64,000 bases of DNA from Novosphingobium acidiphilum DSM 19966. Lineage in GTDB: Bacteria > Pseudomonadota > Alphaproteobacteria > Sphingomonadales > Sphingomonadaceae. The notes beneath the pieces were generated by a model. The model searched no databases. It was not told the origin of the DNA and saw nothing but the letters and a program-made list of their open reading frames with translations. Numbering within the stretch: position 1 is the stretch's first letter; every line of letters starts with the position of its first letter. The stretch covers positions 38,515 to 102,514 of the forward strand of contig NZ_AUBA01000014.1 of the NCBI RefSeq assembly GCF_000429005.1, read 5' to 3'. Shown in pieces: positions 1 through 8,735 of this stretch. Position numbers and translations under genes: made by a program.

Positions 1-1
1 C

Positions 2-319
2 TGGGGGCTGGCGCGCGATTCGCTGCACATGAGCCTGCTGGCGGTGCCGCCCGGCATCAGCGAGGAAAAAGTGCGCGGGTTCCTCGGCACGCAGCCCGGG
101 GTGACCGCTGTTCACGATCTGCACATCTGGCCGATGAGCACCACAGAAACCGCGCTGACCGCGCATCTGGTGATGCCGGCCGGCCATCCCGGCGATGCGT
201 TCCTGCACGGTCTGGCGCACGCGCTTGCGCACGATTTCAGCATTTGCCATGCCACCGTGCAGATCGAGGTTGACGATCACGCGCATGACTGCGCGCTTGT
301 CAGCGAAGCGGTGGTGTAA
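2..319 (+). CDS. Cation diffusion facilitator transporter, C-terminal part (partial)
   Basis: The reading frame is open from the window edge, so only the last ~105 residues of a larger protein are seen. The segment has the cytoplasmic C-terminal domain of CDF (CzcD/ZitB-like) metal exporters: the stretch ending the membrane part (LARDSLHMSLLAVPPGI) and the family motif HDLHIWPMSTTETALTAHL. CDF proteins export Zn2+ or similar divalent cations in exchange for protons at the inner membrane. A His-rich tail (DDHAHD) follows. The membrane helices lie outside the window, so metal specificity cannot be judged. It converges on clpX. Confidence 0.85.
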   Translation, partial: WGLARDSLHMSLLAVPPGISEEKVRGFLGTQPGVTAVHDLHIWPMSTTETALTAHLVMPAGHPGDAFLHGLAHALAHDFSICHATVQIEVDDHAHDCALVSEAVV

Positions 320-327
320 CGGCCGTT

Positions 328-353
328 GATCCCCCCCGGCATCGGGGAGGATC
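328..353. terminator. Imperfect hairpin between convergent CDF gene and clpX
   Basis: An imperfect inverted repeat with GATC at both ends and C-rich/G-rich arms lies in the 43-base gap between two converging genes. It has no clear T-run on either side, so it is only a weak terminator candidate. Confidence 0.3.
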
Positions 354-362
354 ACTACCGGT

Positions 363-1616
363 TCAGGCGGCTTCCTTGCCCTTGTGGACCTGGACCGGTT
401 CCTTGCGGCCTTCGACCACATCGCGGTCGACCACCACCTCGACCACGCCGTCCAGCGTTGGCAGGTCGAACATCGTATCGAGCAGCAGGCTTTCGACAAT
501 CGAACGCAGGCCGCGGGCACCGGTCTTGCGCTCGATCGCGCGTTTGGCGATCGCTTCGAGCGCTTCTTCGGTAAAGGTCAGCGCCACGTCTTCCAGCTCG
601 AACAGCTTCTGATACTGCTTGACCAGCGCATTCTTGGGTTCGCGCAGGATCAGCACCAGCGCCTCGATATCGAGGTCGTTGAGCGTGGCGATGACCGGCA
701 GGCGGCCGACGAATTCGGGGATCAGGCCAAATTTGAGCAGATCTTCCGGTTCTGCCTTTTGCAGCAGTTCGCCCACCTTGCGCTTGTCGGGATCGGCGAC
801 ATGCGCGCCAAACCCGATCGAACGCTTCTGCAGGCGGTCGGAAATGATCCGTTCCAGCCCTGCAAACGCCCCGCCGCAGATGAACAGGATGTTGGTCGTG
901 TCAACCTGCAGGAATTCCTGTTGCGGATGCTTGCGCCCGCCCTGCGGCGGCACGCTGGCGGTGGTGCCTTCCATCAGCTTGAGCAGCGCCTGCTGCACGC
1001 CTTCGCCCGATACGTCGCGCGTGATCGACGGGTTTTCGGCCTTGCGGCTGATCTTGTCGATCTCGTCGATATAGACGATGCCGTGCTGCGCCTTTTCGAC
1101 ATTGTAGTCGCTGGCCTGCAACAGCTTGAGAATGATGTTTTCGACATCTTCGCCGACATAGCCGGCCTCGGTCAGCGTGGTCGCATCGGCCATCGTGAAC
1201 GGCACGTCGAATGTCTTGGCCAGAGTCTGGGCCAGCAGCGTCTTGCCCGACCCGGTGGGCCCGACCAGCAGGATGTTCGACTTCGACAGTTCGACTTCGC
1301 CGCCCTTGCCGCTGTGCTTCAGCCGCTTGTAATGGTTGTGCACCGCCACCGACAGCACGCGCTTGGCGCGGTCCTGGCCGATCACATAATCGTTCAGGGT
1401 TTCGAAAATGTCGCGCGGCGTGGGCACGCCGCCATCCTTCTTGCCGGCGATGCCGGCCTTGGTTTCTTCACGGATGATGTCGTTGCACAGTTCCACGCAT
1501 TCATCACAGATGAACACGGTGGGGCCGGCTATCAGCTTGCGCACTTCGTGCTGCGATTTCCCGCAGAAGCTGCAATAGAGCGTGCTCTTGGTATCCGATC
1601 CGGAAAGTTTCGTCAT
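363..1616 (-). CDS. clpX: ATP-dependent Clp protease ATP-binding subunit ClpX
   Basis: This is the AAA+ unfoldase that recognises tagged or damaged proteins and feeds them to ClpP in the cytoplasm. The 417 residues match the family length. Visible are the N-terminal C4 zinc finger (C15, C18, C37, C40), Walker A GPTGSGKT (119-126), the GYVGED pore loop, Walker B IVYIDEID, the RKH loop (GGRKHPQQ) and the ClpP-docking IGF tripeptide (SIGFGA). It lies downstream of clpP on the same strand with 148 bases between them, and has its own candidate promoter and a leader hairpin. I see nothing damaged. Confidence 0.98.
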   Translation of the reverse strand: MTKLSGSDTKSTLYCSFCGKSQHEVRKLIAGPTVFICDECVELCNDIIREETKAGIAGKKDGGVPTPRDIFETLNDYVIGQDRAKRVLSVAVHNHYKRLKHSGKGGEVELSKSNILLVGPTGSGKTLLAQTLAKTFDVPFTMADATTLTEAGYVGEDVENIILKLLQASDYNVEKAQHGIVYIDEIDKISRKAENPSITRDVSGEGVQQALLKLMEGTTASVPPQGGRKHPQQEFLQVDTTNILFICGGAFAGLERIISDRLQKRSIGFGAHVADPDKRKVGELLQKAEPEDLLKFGLIPEFVGRLPVIATLNDLDIEALVLILREPKNALVKQYQKLFELEDVALTFTEEALEAIAKRAIERKTGARGLRSIVESLLLDTMFDLPTLDGVVEVVVDRDVVEGRKEPVQVHKGKEAA

Positions 1617-1630
1617 TCTTCGATCCCAGG

Positions 1631-1649
1631 CGCCTCTCCACGAGAGGCG
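1631..1649 (-). promoter_or_regulatory. Leader hairpin just upstream of clpX
   Basis: A perfect 8-bp stem (CGCCTCTC/GAGAGGCG) with a 3-base loop ends 15 bases before the clpX start codon. It lies inside the predicted leader RNA, close to the ribosome-binding region, and has no T-run. A role in mRNA stability or translation is possible but inferred. Confidence 0.4.
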
Positions 1650-1658
1650 GGTCCGTTT

Positions 1659-1686
1659 ATCCTACTACCCCAAGGGCATTAATCAA
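1659..1686 (-). promoter_or_regulatory. Candidate sigma70-type promoter of clpX
   Basis: On the minus strand TTGATT and TAGGAT are separated by 16 bases, with the -10 box about 43 bases before the clpX start. The spacer contains TTAATGCCCTTG, which also occurs upstream of clpP (2528-2539). Confidence 0.4.
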
Positions 1687-1764
1687 CCGGACACAAAACA
1701 GATTGCAAAGTCCCTGGCAAACGTGGCCCCGGCGTAACGCCAAGGCCCCGTTTGCAAGGGAAAA

Positions 1765-2472
1765 TTACGCGTCAGGCGCAGCGCCTGTACCTTCGACAAC
1801 GCCGGTCTGATCCGTTGCGGGACGCGACTCGATCACTTTGTCGACCAGCCCGAAGGCCTGCGCCTCGTCGGCTTCAAGGAACGTGTCGCGATCCAGCGCG
1901 CGCTCGATTTCCTCAAGCTCGCGGCCGGTGTATTTGACATAAAGGTCGTTCATCCGCTTGCGAATGCGCAGAATTTCGCGCGCCTGGATCTCGATGTCCG
2001 ACGCCATGCCGCGTGCTCCGCCCGAAGGCTGGTGGATCATGATCCGCGCATTGGGCAACGCCATGCGCTGGCCTGGCTCACCCGCGGCCAGCAAAAAGCT
2101 GCCCATCGAACAGGCCTGGCCGATGCAGATCGTCGAAACCTTGGGCCGGATATACTTCATCGTGTCGTGGATCGCCATGCCTGCGGTCACCACGCCACCG
2201 GGCGAGTTGATGTACATGGCAATGTCCTTCGACGGATTTTCCGATTCGAGAAACAGCAGCTGGGCAATGATCACCGAGGCCATATGGTCCTCGACTTCAC
2301 CGGTGACGAAGATGATGCGTTCGCGCAGCAGCCGCGAATAGATGTCGAAGCTGCGTTCGCCCCGGCTCGATTGCTCGACCACGACGGGAATCAGGGCCCC
2401 GGTCACGGGATCGTGTGTGAACTTTCCAAGGGCGCCGGAGATTGCGCCGGACGCGCCAAACATGTCGAGCAT
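1765..2472 (-). CDS. clpP: ATP-dependent Clp protease proteolytic subunit ClpP
   Basis: This is the serine peptidase of the Clp complex; it forms a barrel of two heptamers that degrades substrates unfolded by ClpX or ClpA. The Ser-His-Asp triad is visible: S122 in GQACSMGS, H147 in MIHQPSGG and D196 in LDRDTF. At 235 residues it is slightly longer than E. coli ClpP, with an N-terminal leader of ~30 residues that is probably processed. The start has an upstream GAGGATAT sequence. A GC hairpin with a small internal loop (1725-1747) follows the gene but lacks a T-run. It is paired with clpX downstream. Confidence 0.97.
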   Translation of the reverse strand: MLDMFGASGAISGALGKFTHDPVTGALIPVVVEQSSRGERSFDIYSRLLRERIIFVTGEVEDHMASVIIAQLLFLESENPSKDIAMYINSPGGVVTAGMAIHDTMKYIRPKVSTICIGQACSMGSFLLAAGEPGQRMALPNARIMIHQPSGGARGMASDIEIQAREILRIRKRMNDLYVKYTGRELEEIERALDRDTFLEADEAQAFGLVDKVIESRPATDQTGVVEGTGAAPDA

Positions 2473-2527
2473 GGATATCCTCGTTCTTTGATTACCTGGC
2501 CTATGTCGCGTGCCACGGCGCGATGTT

Positions 2528-2539
2528 CAAGGGCATTAA
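2528..2539 (-). promoter_or_regulatory. 12-base motif shared by clpP and clpX upstream regions
   Basis: The sequence TTAATGCCCTTG (minus strand) lies 56 bases upstream of clpP and is repeated exactly at 1671-1682 upstream of clpX. In the clpP copy it continues as CTTGAA, which resembles a heat-shock sigma32 -35 box, but I see no convincing -10 box. The function is inferred from position only. Confidence 0.35.
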
Positions 2540-2640
2540 CCCGATGCTGCGCACAATTGCGGGGGGTATGCCCCCTTCGCCGCTTGCGATCGGGCGACTT
2601 CGTCCGCAAAATCGGACAAAATCACGGGGAACCATGCACG

Positions 2641-4116
2641 ATGAACCGCCAGACCACCACCATGTTGATGGCCGCCGCCGCTTTGGCCGGAACCCCCGCG
2701 CGCGCCGACGAATCGGTTGATACCTATCTGGCGCGGATTGCCGCGCTGAACCATGCCGGGCCCCGGCTCAACGCGGTGATCGCGGTCAACCCCCAGGCGC
2801 GCGCCGCCGCCGAGGCGGCAAGCGCACTGACCGGACCGCTGGCGGGCAAGCCGATCCTGATCAAGGACAATATCGAAACCGCCGAGCCGATCCCGACGAC
2901 CGCCGGCAGTCTGGCGCTTGCCGACAATGTTACCGGCCGCGATGCGCCGCTGGTCGCGCGGTTGCGCAGCGCGGGCGTGGTGATCCTGGGCAAGACCAAC
3001 CTGTCGGAATGGGCCAATATCCGGTCAAGCCATTCGTCGAGCGGGTGGAGCGCCACCGGCGGTCAGACGCGCAATCCCCATGCCACCGACCGATCCCCGT
3101 GCGGATCGTCGTCGGGCAGCGGCGCCGCGGTGGCGGCGGGCCTGGCCTGGGCAGCGATCGGCACCGAAACCGATGGCTCGGTCACCTGCCCCGCGTCGAT
3201 GAACGGCATTGTCGGGTTCAAGCCGACCGTTGGCCTGGTCAGCCGTACCCATGTCGTGCCGATCAGCCACAGCCAGGACACCGCCGGGCCGATGGCGCAC
3301 AGCGTGCACGATGCTGCGCTGCTGCTGACCGCGATGGCAGGCAGCGATCCGGCCGATCCCGCCACGGCCATGGCCGATCATTACAAGACCGACTATGTCG
3401 CAGCCCTGTCGGGCGCCAGCCTGAAAGGCGTGCGGGTCGGCGTGCTGCGCAAGGCGGTGGGCGACAATCCCAAAGTGCGCGCCTTGTTCGACCATGCGCT
3501 GGCCGATCTGCGCGCCGCGGGTGCCGAGCCGGTGGAGATCGAATTCGACGCCGACCAGACGATGGGCCGCGATGAACTGACCGTCCTGCTGTACGAATTG
3601 CGCGTTGATCTGGGTGGGTATCTGGCGGGGCTGCCGGGCAAGGTTCCGGTACGCAGCCTGGCCGACGTGATCGCGTTCAACCGCGCCCATGCCGACAGCG
3701 AACTGCGCTGGTTTGGCCAGGATCTGTTTGAAACCGCCGAGACGCTGACCGATCACGCCGCCTACACCAGGGCGCGCGCCAATTCGCTGCGGCTGGCGGG
3801 CAGGGACGGGATCGACCGGCTGCTGGCCGAACATCGCGTCGCCTTTTTGATCGCGCCGACCGCGGCGCCCGCCTGGCCGATCGATCTGGTGACGGGTGAT
3901 CACGGGATCGAGGTCGGTGCAGGCAACCTGCCCGCCATCGCAGGATACCCCCACCTGACCGTGCCGATGGGGGCGGTCGATGGCCTGCCGGTCGGGCTGT
4001 CGATCATCGGCACCGCCTGGGACGATGCGCATGTGCTGGCGGCAGGCGCAGCATACGAACAGGCCCGCACCGCACCCCTGCCTGCGCCAACGCTGGAACC
4101 CTGGCGCGCGCGCTAG
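2641..4116 (+). CDS. Amidase signature family amidohydrolase, secreted
   Basis: This 491-residue protein belongs to the amidase signature family, which hydrolyses carboxamides with a Ser-cisSer-Lys triad. The Lys lies in KPILIKDNIET (K75), the cis-Ser in GSSSGSGAA (~156-158), and the nucleophile Ser in TETDGSVTCPAS (S180). The first ~22 residues (ending TPARADE) look like a cleavable Sec signal, so the enzyme is probably periplasmic; this separates it from the cytoplasmic GatA subunit. The start at 2641 is chosen because the signal peptide begins there. The substrate is unknown. It stands alone, convergent with the next gene and overlapping its stop codon. Confidence 0.88.
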   Translation: MNRQTTTMLMAAAALAGTPARADESVDTYLARIAALNHAGPRLNAVIAVNPQARAAAEAASALTGPLAGKPILIKDNIETAEPIPTTAGSLALADNVTGRDAPLVARLRSAGVVILGKTNLSEWANIRSSHSSSGWSATGGQTRNPHATDRSPCGSSSGSGAAVAAGLAWAAIGTETDGSVTCPASMNGIVGFKPTVGLVSRTHVVPISHSQDTAGPMAHSVHDAALLLTAMAGSDPADPATAMADHYKTDYVAALSGASLKGVRVGVLRKAVGDNPKVRALFDHALADLRAAGAEPVEIEFDADQTMGRDELTVLLYELRVDLGGYLAGLPGKVPVRSLADVIAFNRAHADSELRWFGQDLFETAETLTDHAAYTRARANSLRLAGRDGIDRLLAEHRVAFLIAPTAAPAWPIDLVTGDHGIEVGAGNLPAIAGYPHLTVPMGAVDGLPVGLSIIGTAWDDAHVLAAGAAYEQARTAPLPAPTLEPWRAR

Positions 4117-4817
4117 TTGCGAACCCGTTGCCGGATCGCCTGCAGCGCAGCCAGTTGCGCCTCCAGCGCGCGCATTCGCGCTTCGGCCCGGGCCAGTTTG
4201 TCCTTCATGTCATCGGCGCGCCGGCGCGCCGATGACCAGCGCGCCAGGCGGCGCCCGCTGTCGCGCAAGGCAAACGCCAGAACATCGATAAAGCCCTGCC
4301 GCCGGGGGACCAGCGCGCGGGCGGATGGCAAGGGCACATCGGGATGGTGTGCAACCTCGGCCGGGGCTGGCCGATCCACCCGCGCCGCCGGCTCCGGCGG
4401 CAGGGATAGTGCCTGATGGCACTCAGGCGCGTCCCGGACGGGAATGGTTTCGGCATTGTCCGGGTACGATGGGGGTATGATCTGGTCTGCGCAACGCGCT
4501 GCATCGTGCTGGTGGGCGCGGGCCTGCGCTGCGGCGCGGCGCGCGGCTTTGCGTGCGGCCTTTTGGCTTTGCTGCGCGTGCGGCGGTCGGGCAGACCCGG
4601 CCGCCGGCTCGATCGGCGCGGGAACCGCGGGCAAGGGCCAGGGGGATGCGATAATCATGGCCCCGCGGTGCGGTGGCACAACCAGATCGGCGGGAAAATT
4701 GCGCGGTGGTGCCGCATCGCGCAGCAGGAACGCGACATCGTCGCGCGTGGTGGGCGGGGGCGCCTGTTTGCGGCCGCGGCGCGGGCTTTGGGCCAGGCGA
4801 TTTCGCACGGTATGCAT
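4113..4817 (-). CDS. Basic Ala/Arg/Pro-rich protein of unknown function
   Basis: I do not recognise this 234-residue protein. The start at 4817 is preferred because GGGGA lies ~9 bases before it; longer in-frame starts only add very Arg-rich sequence that is antisense to tig. The N-terminal two thirds are Pro/Ala/Arg-rich and probably disordered (KAARKAARRAAAQARAH). The C-terminus (ADDMKDKLARAEARMRALEA) is predicted by eye to be a coiled coil. There is no signal peptide or membrane segment. It follows the tig terminator on the same strand and its stop overlaps that of the amidase. The composition makes a false call possible. Confidence 0.5.
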   Translation of the reverse strand: MHTVRNRLAQSPRRGRKQAPPPTTRDDVAFLLRDAAPPRNFPADLVVPPHRGAMIIASPWPLPAVPAPIEPAAGSARPPHAQQSQKAARKAARRAAAQARAHQHDAARCADQIIPPSYPDNAETIPVRDAPECHQALSLPPEPAARVDRPAPAEVAHHPDVPLPSARALVPRRQGFIDVLAFALRDSGRRLARWSSARRRADDMKDKLARAEARMRALEAQLAALQAIRQRVRN

Positions 4818-4902
4818 CGCAAGAGTCCCCTTCAGGTCTCGTTGACGATGCCACTGTCTCATAGCCCGATTCGCAGCGTCCATCCGGATCAACGCTACGT
4901 AC

Positions 4903-4941
4903 GAAAACGGGGGCGACCCTTGCGGATCACCCCCGTTTTTC
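4903..4941 (-). terminator. Intrinsic terminator of tig
   Basis: The stem AAAACGGGGG (4904-4913) / CCCCCGTTTT (4930-4939) is followed on the minus strand by a T-run. It lies 25 bases downstream of the tig stop codon. The symmetrical A and T runs would allow it to work on both strands. Confidence 0.8.
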
Positions 4942-4965
4942 AGTCCGGTCTGCAAAACGCCTGCC

Positions 4966-6513
4966 TTATTCGGCGGCGGCATCCTTGGCCGCGGGCTTCT
5001 TCTTGGGCGCAGCCTTTTTCTTGGGTGCGGGCGCCGCTTCGGCAGCCGGAGCGGCATCTTCGACCGCTTCGGCTGTCGGCGCATCGGCGGCAGGTGCTGC
5101 AGCCGCCGCCTTCTTCTTGGGCGCAGCCTTCTTCTTCGGCTCAGCCTTGGCCGGCGCTTCGGCAGCGGCCGGCGCATTGCCGTTTTCGTCGGCTTCGATC
5201 GCCGCCTGCAGTTCGTCGCGCGTCACTTCGCGTTCTGAAACTTCGGCCTTGTCGAACAGGAAATCGACAACCTTGTCCTCGTACAGCGGCGCGCGCAGCT
5301 GTGCTGCGGCCATCGGTTCGGAGCGGATATATTCGAGGAAACGCTGGCGATCCTGTTCGCGGTACTGCTGCGCCGCCTGGCGGATCAGCATGTCCATTTC
5401 CTGATTGGTGATCGCCACGCCATTGGCCTGGCCGATTTCCGACAGCAACAGGCCCAGGCGCACGCGCCGTTCGGCGATGCGACGGTAATCGTCCTTTTCG
5501 GCCTCGATTTCCTTCAGCGCGTCTTCCGGGTTTTCTTCGTTCCCGGCTTCCTGCGTCAGCTGCTGCCAGATCTGGTCGAATTCGGCTTCGACCATCGACG
5601 GCGGCACTGCGAAATCATGGCCGGCTGCCAGGATGTCCAGCAGTTGACGCTTCATCTGCGTGCGGGTCAGCCCGGCCAGTTCCTGTTCGAGCTGGCCGCG
5701 CAGCAGGCCGCGCAGCTGTTCGATGCTTTCCAGACCAAGCTGCTTGGCAAATTCGTCAGTCGCTTCGAATTCGCCGGGCACTTTCACCGCCTTGACGGTG
5801 ATGTCGAACGTGGCGACCTGGCCCTTGAGGTGGTCGGCGGGATAGTCTTCGGGGAACGTGACGTTGATCGTCTTTTCCTCGCCTGCCTTTACGCCCACCA
5901 GCTGTTCTTCAAAGCCGGGGATGAAACGGCCCGCGCCGAGTTCCAGCGGGGCATCTTCGGCGGTACCGCCGTCGAATGCCACGCCGTCAAGCTTGCCCAC
6001 GAAATCGATCACGATCTGATCGCCGTCGCGCGCCTTGGCGCCCTTCTTGGCGTCGGTGAAGCTTTTCTGGCCTTGCGCAATGCGGGCCACGGCCTCTTCG
6101 ACTTCGGCATCGCTGACCGGCACAACCAGCTTTTCCAGCGTCAGCCCGTCGGTCGACGGCGCTGCGATCACCGGCAGCACTTCGAGCGAAACGTCAAGCT
6201 GCGCGTCCTTGCCTTCGTCATAACCATCGGCCAGCGAAACCGCAGGCTGGGTCGCCGGGCGCAGGCCCTGGTCGGCAACCAGCTTGTCGAGCGCTTCGCG
6301 AATCGACGTCTGCAACGCTTCCTGGTGGATCGCCGGACCGTGCAGCTTGCGCACCAGGTTGGCGGGGACTTTGCCGGGGCGGAAGCCGGGCATGCGCACC
6401 TGCGGTGCGATCTTCTTGATCTCGCCTTCGATTCGCGCGGCGATGTCCGAAGCCGGAATGGTCACGGAGAAGGCGCGCTTGAGGCCCTCGTTGCTGGTTT
6501 CGACGATCTGCAT
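4966..6513 (-). CDS. tig: Trigger factor, ribosome-associated chaperone
   Basis: Trigger factor binds the ribosome exit tunnel and shields nascent chains. The N-terminal ribosome-binding domain (GFRPGKVPANLVRKLHG, ~residues 35-51) is followed by the FKBP-type PPIase domain (DGDQIVIDFVGKLDG ... ELGAGRFIPGFEEQ) and the C-terminal chaperone domain. The 515 residues exceed E. coli (432) mainly through an Ala/Lys-rich tail of ~70 residues with repeated KKKAAPKKK, probably disordered. The start MQIVETSNEG is chosen by family; an upstream in-frame ATG at 6543 is possible and neither has a strong ribosome-binding site. It lies near clpP-clpX, a common alphaproteobacterial linkage. Confidence 0.96.
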   Translation of the reverse strand: MQIVETSNEGLKRAFSVTIPASDIAARIEGEIKKIAPQVRMPGFRPGKVPANLVRKLHGPAIHQEALQTSIREALDKLVADQGLRPATQPAVSLADGYDEGKDAQLDVSLEVLPVIAAPSTDGLTLEKLVVPVSDAEVEEAVARIAQGQKSFTDAKKGAKARDGDQIVIDFVGKLDGVAFDGGTAEDAPLELGAGRFIPGFEEQLVGVKAGEEKTINVTFPEDYPADHLKGQVATFDITVKAVKVPGEFEATDEFAKQLGLESIEQLRGLLRGQLEQELAGLTRTQMKRQLLDILAAGHDFAVPPSMVEAEFDQIWQQLTQEAGNEENPEDALKEIEAEKDDYRRIAERRVRLGLLLSEIGQANGVAITNQEMDMLIRQAAQQYREQDRQRFLEYIRSEPMAAAQLRAPLYEDKVVDFLFDKAEVSEREVTRDELQAAIEADENGNAPAAAEAPAKAEPKKKAAPKKKAAAAAPAADAPTAEAVEDAAPAAEAAPAPKKKAAPKKKPAAKDAAAE

Positions 6514-6571
6514 CTCGGTTAGATCCAACTCTCTTGTCGACATCGTTGATACGGGTATTCGTGTCGTGTTC

Positions 6572-6598
6572 GAAAAAGCGGAGCCGGGCCGACGGCTC
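6572..6598 (-). terminator. Intrinsic terminator after tRNA-Leu
   Basis: On the minus strand GAGCCG-TCGGCC-CGGCTC forms a 6-bp stem followed by CGCTTTTT, directly after the encoded CCA end of the tRNA. It separates the tRNA from tig. Confidence 0.7.
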
Positions 6599-6683
6599 TG
6601 GTGCGGGCGAAGGGACTCGAACCCCCACATCTTGCGATACTGGAACCTAAATCCAGCGCGTCTACCAGTTCCGCCACGCCCGC
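6599..6683 (-). tRNA. tRNA-Leu (anticodon UAG)
   Basis: The 85-base gene folds as a class II tRNA with acceptor arms GCGGGCG / CGCCCGC, discriminator A and an encoded CCA. The anticodon loop is TTTAGGT between CTGGA and TCCAG, giving anticodon UAG (leucine, CUA codons). A long variable arm follows and the T loop is GGTTCGAGTCC. It sits between sppA and tig on the same strand. Confidence 0.95.
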
Positions 6684-6707
6684 GTCCGGCGAAAGGCGAG
6701 CGACGCC

Positions 6708-6734
6708 CCTATAGCAGCCAATCTAAAAGGGCAA
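6708..6734 (-). promoter_or_regulatory. Candidate promoter of tRNA-Leu(UAG)
   Basis: TTGCCC and TATAGG are separated by 15 bases on the minus strand, with the -10 box 24 bases before the tRNA 5' end. The spacing is shorter than optimal, so this is a modest candidate. Confidence 0.4.
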
Positions 6735-6743
6735 GCGGTCGCT

Positions 6744-8639
6744 TCAGCGCTTTGGATCAAGCAGCCGCGACATCCATTGCGCGCGTTCGGCAGTCACCGC
6801 CACGGTATCGCCCGCAGGCGTCGCCAGGCCGGCGCATTCCAGGCAATAGGCCTGCGCCCCGTGGCCACCCAGCAGCCGCCCCAGGTCCGCAGCAAGCTGC
6901 CCGGCCAGCGCCGACTGCGCCAGCGAAACCCGGCCAAACAGGTCGTGCGCGCTGTCGTCATGGGTGTCGCCTTCGCTGTCGTCATCGAACACCTGTTGCA
7001 GAAAGCCGGCAAACCCGTCGGCCACATCGCCCAGATAGACCGGGTGATACTTGCCCGCGCCCAGCCGATGCCCCACCCAGGCCAGCGCCTGATCCATATC
7101 GCCGAATTCGTCGACCAGCCCGATCTGGCGCGCGGTGCCGCCATCCCAGATCCGCCCTTGCGCGATCTTGTCGATCGCCTCGGGGCTTTGATGCCGCGAT
7201 GCCGCGACCAACCCGACAAACCGGCGATAGCCCATGTCGATATCCGCCTGCAGCACGCCCTCCATCGCCGGGCTGAGGCCGCCCAGCACGTCGGGCTGGC
7301 CCGACAAGGGGGTGGTGCGCACGCCATCGGTGCCGATGCCGTATTTGCCCAGCGTGTCTTCAAAGGTGGGGATCACGGCAAAAATGCCGATCGATCCGGT
7401 GATCGTGTTGGGTTCGGCAAAGATCCGGTCGGCGGGCGTCGACACCCAGTAACCGCCGCTGGCCGCAAGCCCGCCCATCGACACCGCGACCGGCGCGCCC
7501 TTTGCCTTGAACCGGGCAATCGCGCTGCGGATGCGTTCCGATGCCAGGACCGAACCGCCCGGCGAATCGACCCGCACCACCATCCCGGCATAGTCGCCGC
7601 TGGTCGTCGCCTTGTCGATCAGGGCCGCGATGCGATCGCCGCCGGCGGTGCCGGGCCCGGCGTCGCCATCGACGATATCGCCCGCAACGGTCACAACCGC
7701 GATCGCCTTGCCTTTGTCATTGGCCGGCAGGCGCGCCAGATACGTGGCATAGCGCGTGGCCTTGTAGGCCAGGGCGCCGGGCGCCTTGTCGCTGCCGACA
7801 AGTTCGGCAACCCTTTTGCCAAAGGCCGCCTTGTCGCCGATCTTGTCGGCAAGGCCGGCAGCCAGCGCAGCCTTGGCCGCGTCGCCGCCCGACGCATTCA
7901 GCCATTTGACCGGATCGGTCGTTACCAGCGACAGATCGGCATGGGGGCGCACCGCCTTCACTTCGTCCAGCCAATGGTGCCACAAGGCGCCGTAAACCTG
8001 ATTTTCCGCCTCTTTCGCCTCGGGCGAAAGATTGCTGCGCACAAACGGTTCGACAGCGCTTTTGTAGGTGCCCACCTTGAACACGTGCGCCTTGACCTTC
8101 AGGCGATCGAGCAAGTCGTGATAGAACAGCATCGTTCCGCCCGGCCCGCGCACCATGACCCCGCCCAGCGGATCGACCCAGACTTCGCTGGCATGCGCCG
8201 CCAGCTGATACGCGCCATCTTCGTACAACACGGCACGCACCAGCACGGGTTTTCCGGCATGGCGCACTTTGTCGATCGCCGTTCCGATGCGCGACAGCGT
8301 GACCCGGCTGGCCCCGCCGAAATCTTCCAGATCAAGCGTGACAGCGTGGACACGGCTGTCGTTTGCAGCCGCCTCGATCACGCGCACCACATCGCGCGCC
8401 AGGTATTGCCGATGCGGCTTGCCGCCGCCCAGCAGCAGCGCGCGTGCCTCGACCTTGCTGCGTTCCTCGACCACCGGGCCGTCGAGCGTGATCGCCAGCG
8501 CGCCGTCCTGTACGCGCGCCTCGGTCGGCCGGTTGGACAGGGCCAGCGACAACCCGCCGAAAAACAGCAGGAGAAGGAGGAGCACGAGCCCGTCCTTGAT
8601 GGCGACGAGGATGCTCCAGACAGCGCGTGCAAATTTCAT
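6744..8639 (-). CDS. sppA: Signal peptide peptidase SppA, 67-kDa type
   Basis: SppA is an inner-membrane serine protease with a Ser-Lys dyad that degrades cleaved signal peptides from the periplasmic side. The 631 residues are close to E. coli SppA (618), with the duplicated N- and C-terminal domains. A single membrane anchor covers ~14-35 (LVLLLLLLFFGG). The general base is K193 in KVGTYKSAVEPF and the nucleophile is S394 in GGLAASGGYW. It is divergent from pyrB across a gap holding a large inverted repeat. Confidence 0.95.
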   Translation of the reverse strand: MKFARAVWSILVAIKDGLVLLLLLLFFGGLSLALSNRPTEARVQDGALAITLDGPVVEERSKVEARALLLGGGKPHRQYLARDVVRVIEAAANDSRVHAVTLDLEDFGGASRVTLSRIGTAIDKVRHAGKPVLVRAVLYEDGAYQLAAHASEVWVDPLGGVMVRGPGGTMLFYHDLLDRLKVKAHVFKVGTYKSAVEPFVRSNLSPEAKEAENQVYGALWHHWLDEVKAVRPHADLSLVTTDPVKWLNASGGDAAKAALAAGLADKIGDKAAFGKRVAELVGSDKAPGALAYKATRYATYLARLPANDKGKAIAVVTVAGDIVDGDAGPGTAGGDRIAALIDKATTSGDYAGMVVRVDSPGGSVLASERIRSAIARFKAKGAPVAVSMGGLAASGGYWVSTPADRIFAEPNTITGSIGIFAVIPTFEDTLGKYGIGTDGVRTTPLSGQPDVLGGLSPAMEGVLQADIDMGYRRFVGLVAASRHQSPEAIDKIAQGRIWDGGTARQIGLVDEFGDMDQALAWVGHRLGAGKYHPVYLGDVADGFAGFLQQVFDDDSEGDTHDDSAHDLFGRVSLAQSALAGQLAADLGRLLGGHGAQAYCLECAGLATPAGDTVAVTAERAQWMSRLLDPKR

Positions 8640-8735
8640 GGGGGATATCTAAGTGCCATTCGCGCATTGCGCCAGTCGAAACACTTGGCAGATGGTGCAA
8701 GGGTGCTTTACGCGGGCGGTCACTTTCGTGAACGC

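Noticed and set aside
384..1682. Open frame of 432 codons antisense to clpX
   Set aside because: It mirrors clpX codons in a GC-rich genome, has no family motifs, and clpX is certain on the other strand.
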